NCBI GenBank assembly: GCA_031290715.1
Contig: JAITNA010000151.1
Location: forward strand, 1 to 6,312
DNA length: 6,312 bases
Source of the DNA: Eubacteriales Family XIII. Incertae Sedis bacterium
GTDB lineage: Bacteria; Bacillota; Clostridia; Peptostreptococcales; Anaerovoracaceae
Direction: 5' to 3'
Made by a program: the position numbers and the translations under genes. Each line of letters begins with the position of its first letter. The first letter of the stretch is position 1. The notes under the pieces are model-generated. The model was not told the DNA's origin, made no database searches, and saw only the letters and a program-made list of their open reading frames with translations. Shown piece by piece: positions 5,195-6,312 of the stretch.

Positions 5195-5270
5195 TGGCAG
5201 GGGTAGCAGGACTCGAACCTACGCATGACGGAGTCAAAGTCCGTTGCCTTACCGACTTGGCTATACCCCT
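5195..5270 (-). tRNA. tRNA-Gln(TTG)
   Basis: 76 nt with encoded CCA. Acceptor AGGGGTA pairs with TACCCCT, discriminator G73. D-arm begins TAGCCAAG as in other Firmicutes tRNA-Gln; anticodon stem ACGGA/TCCGT with loop CTTTGAC gives anticodon TTG. Confidence 0.96.
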
Positions 5271-5290
5271 ATGTCGGTTCCCTATTCATT

Positions 5291-5367
5291 TGGCGAGCCC
5301 AGCAGGATTCGAACCTGCGACCCACAGTTTAGAAGACTGTTGCTCTATCCAACTGAGCTATGAGCCC
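5291..5367 (-). tRNA. tRNA-Arg(TCT)
   Basis: 77 nt with encoded CCA. Acceptor GGGCTCA pairs with TGGGCTC using two G.U pairs, discriminator G73. Anticodon stem ACAGT/ACTGT with loop CTTCTAA gives anticodon TCT for AGA and AGG. It is the promoter-proximal gene of the array. Confidence 0.95.
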
Positions 5368-5388
5368 GCGAAAACCCGTGGCTGACCG

Positions 5389-5402
5389 CCAATTCGATCC
5401 GC
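5389..5402. repeat. Leader motif repeat, copy 2 (upstream of tRNA-Arg(TCT))
   Basis: A perfect 14-bp copy of 5082-5095, located 22 nt upstream of tRNA-Arg and downstream of the array promoter, so it would be inside the primary transcript. Consistent with duplication of leader-tRNA cassettes or a common processing or antitermination signal. Confidence 0.5.
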
Positions 5403-5410
5403 AGTTTTGT

Positions 5411-5439
5411 ATTATTACACAAGAAAGGGGAAAATGCAA
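5411..5439 (-). promoter_or_regulatory. Promoter of the tRNA array
   Basis: On the minus strand, TTGCAT (complement of 5434-5439) is followed after 16-17 nt by TAATAA/AATAAT (complement of 5411-5417) with a TG just upstream of the -10. It points into the tRNA array, leaving about 35 nt of leader before tRNA-Arg. No other promoter-like sequence was found between the tRNAs. Confidence 0.55.
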
Positions 5440-5461
5440 GAATTTCGCAAAAATGCGCATG

Positions 5462-5485
5462 ACGGCCTAAAAAACGGCCTAAAAA
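5462..5485. repeat. 12-bp tandem direct repeat in the tRNA-lexA intergenic region
   Basis: ACGGCCTAAAAA occurs twice in perfect tandem (5462-5473, 5474-5485). It lies between the divergent tRNA and lexA promoters, just upstream of the lexA -35. It could be a regulator-binding repeat or an A-tract upstream element; nothing shows which. Confidence 0.45.
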
Positions 5486-5501
5486 ATAAAATAAACGGGC
5501 G

Positions 5502-5530
5502 TTTACTTTTTGTTCGCGTTTTGTTATGAT
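5502..5530 (+). promoter_or_regulatory. lexA promoter
   Basis: TTTACT (5502-5507) and TATGAT (5525-5530) are separated by 17 nt, with an A/T-rich stretch just upstream. The start point would be near 5537, leaving a leader of about 100 nt before lexA that includes a GC-rich segment (5570-5620). Confidence 0.55.
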
Positions 5531-5543
5531 GATGCAAACAGCA

Positions 5544-5559
5544 CGAACGTATTGTCTCG
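5544..5559 (+). promoter_or_regulatory. Possible degenerate LexA/DinR operator (SOS box)
   Basis: CGAACGTATTGTCT fits 11 of 14 positions of the Firmicutes SOS box CGAACRNRYGTTYG: the left half-site is perfect, the right half is degraded. It lies just downstream of the predicted lexA start point, where LexA binding would give autorepression. Position is better support than sequence. Confidence 0.35.
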
Positions 5560-5640
5560 CCGGCAGAAAATGGCGGGACGCGGCGAAGCGCGGCGGGGCG
5601 GTGATATCCGCGCCGAGGTTCTGAAACAAGGAGGTACGCG

Positions 5641-6279
5641 ATGGATCAGTTGAAGCCAAGGGAACAAAAGATCTACGATTTTATGAAAAAGGAAACGATG
5701 AAAAAGGGCTATCCGCCTACGGTGCGTGAAATTTGCACGGCGCTTGGCATCAAGTCGACTTCGACGGTGCACAAGGACATCGCGCGGCTTGAGGCCAAGG
5801 GCTATTTGAAAAAAGACCCCGCAAAACCGCGTGCGATTATGTTCACGGACCGCTCGTTTGACACGTATATCACAAATGTCGATTTGTCACGCGAGGATGT
5901 GCTCGACATTCCCATCGTCGGTCAGATTGCGGCGGGCACGCCGATTACGGCCGAGGAAAACGTGAGCGGCTCTTTCCCCGTGCCCGCAGCCTACGTGAAA
6001 GGCGAAAATTTCATCTTGACCGTGCGCGGCGAAAGCATGATCGGCGCCGGCATCTTTGACGGCGACAAGATTCTCGTGCGGATGGGCAGCGAAGCGAGCA
6101 ACGGCGAAATCGTCGTCGCGATGCTGCAGGGGTTTGAGTCCGAAGCGACGGTCAAGACGTATTACAGGGAGGGCGACCAGATCAGGCTGCAGCCCGAAAA
6201 CGACGCCTTTACGCCCATCATCGTGAAAGACGTGCAGATACTCGGCATCGTCAAAGGCGTGTTCCGTTACTTGAACTAA
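5641..6279 (+). CDS. lexA: SOS-response transcriptional repressor LexA
   Basis: 212 aa, full length for the family. ATG 5641 follows AAGGAGG (5628-5634) with 6-nt spacing. LexA dimers repress SOS genes; with RecA filaments on single-stranded DNA they cleave themselves, releasing DNA repair and mutagenesis genes. Residues 1-66 are the winged helix domain, with PPTVREICTALGIKSTSTVH as turn and recognition helix. The C-terminal peptidase S24 domain shows the Ala98-Gly99 cleavage site (QIAAGTP), the catalytic Ser132 in GESMIGAGI and Lys172 in ATVKTYY. All catalytic residues are present, so it should be autocleavable. It has its own promoter and a possible SOS box, and diverges from the tRNA array; what follows it is outside the window. 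Confidence 0.97.
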   Translation: MDQLKPREQKIYDFMKKETMKKGYPPTVREICTALGIKSTSTVHKDIARLEAKGYLKKDPAKPRAIMFTDRSFDTYITNVDLSREDVLDIPIVGQIAAGTPITAEENVSGSFPVPAAYVKGENFILTVRGESMIGAGIFDGDKILVRMGSEASNGEIVVAMLQGFESEATVKTYYREGDQIRLQPENDAFTPIIVKDVQILGIVKGVFRYLN

Positions 6280-6312
6280 AGCAAAATCAACTTAAAGGAA
6301 GCGCTGATTAAT

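Noticed and set aside
4719..5270. Identical acceptor stems of tRNA-Trp and tRNA-Gln as evidence of recent conversion between them
   Set aside because: The anticodon, D and T arms differ clearly and each has the identity features of its own class; seven shared pairs are weak evidence.
4520..5385. Open frames of 60-80 codons on both strands across the tRNA array, including peptides like AGFEPATHSLEDCCS
   Set aside because: They coincide with tRNA genes read sense or antisense; such peptides are well-known spurious products of tRNA loci and lack ribosome binding sites.
5345..5659. 104-codon minus-strand frame spanning the lexA promoter region
   Set aside because: It overlaps the lexA start, both promoters and the tRNA-Arg gene; no recognisable domain.
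1..6312. CRISPR array, riboswitch or insertion sequence
   Set aside because: No regularly spaced repeats, no recognisable riboswitch core and no transposase were seen on either strand.

Overview
The window looks like a piece of a Firmicutes (Clostridia-like) chromosome. Evidence: a LexA repressor with strong AGGAGG-type ribosome binding, a compact tRNA array in which every gene encodes CCA, and a recombinase and small proteins of types common in anaerobic Clostridia. No species can be named from the sequence.

Layout, left to right. (1) Positions 1-124: the promoter, ribosome binding site and first 18 codons of a minus-strand gene that leaves the window. (2) Positions 125-4470: an accessory block bounded by two 28-bp direct repeats (26/28 identical). 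It holds a decayed WG-repeat scrap, a promoter, a YbjQ-domain protein, a secreted or membrane protein broken by an in-frame TAG, a REP-like palindrome, a voltage-gated K+ channel, a DUF4236 membrane protein, and a large serine recombinase broken by a frameshift. (3) Positions 4482-5367: eight tRNA genes, all minus strand; in transcription order Arg(TCT), Gln(TTG), Lys(TTT), Ser(TGA), Ser(GCT), Trp(CCA), Pro(TGG), Met/Ile2(CAT). (4) Positions 5368-5640: a divergent regulatory region with a promoter for the tRNA array and one for lexA. (5) Positions 5641-6279: complete lexA. The last 33 bp hold nothing recognisable.

The main result is an inference about how the accessory block arrived. The right repeat forms one arm and the loop of the hairpin that follows the tRNA array. 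Removing everything between the repeats rejoins the chromosome into a perfect 12-bp inverted repeat, arms GGCGATAACGCA and TGCGTTATCGCC. So a serine-recombinase element seems to have integrated into the tRNA array's 3' hairpin/terminator. The two bases that differ in the element's copy are both transitions that keep pairing as G.U in the RNA, so the hairpin was rebuilt on insertion. The recombinase reading frame runs straight through the repeat. Its last codons and stop are therefore supplied by the host tRNA gene in the integrated state, and by the opposite element end in the predicted circle.

The K+ channel, DUF4236 gene and recombinase are packed like an operon (5-bp gap, then an ATGA overlap). 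Because the recombinase is frameshifted and a cargo gene carries a nonsense codon, the element is probably stranded and decaying. LexA (SOS repressor) and the tRNAs are chromosomal neighbours with no evident functional tie to the element.
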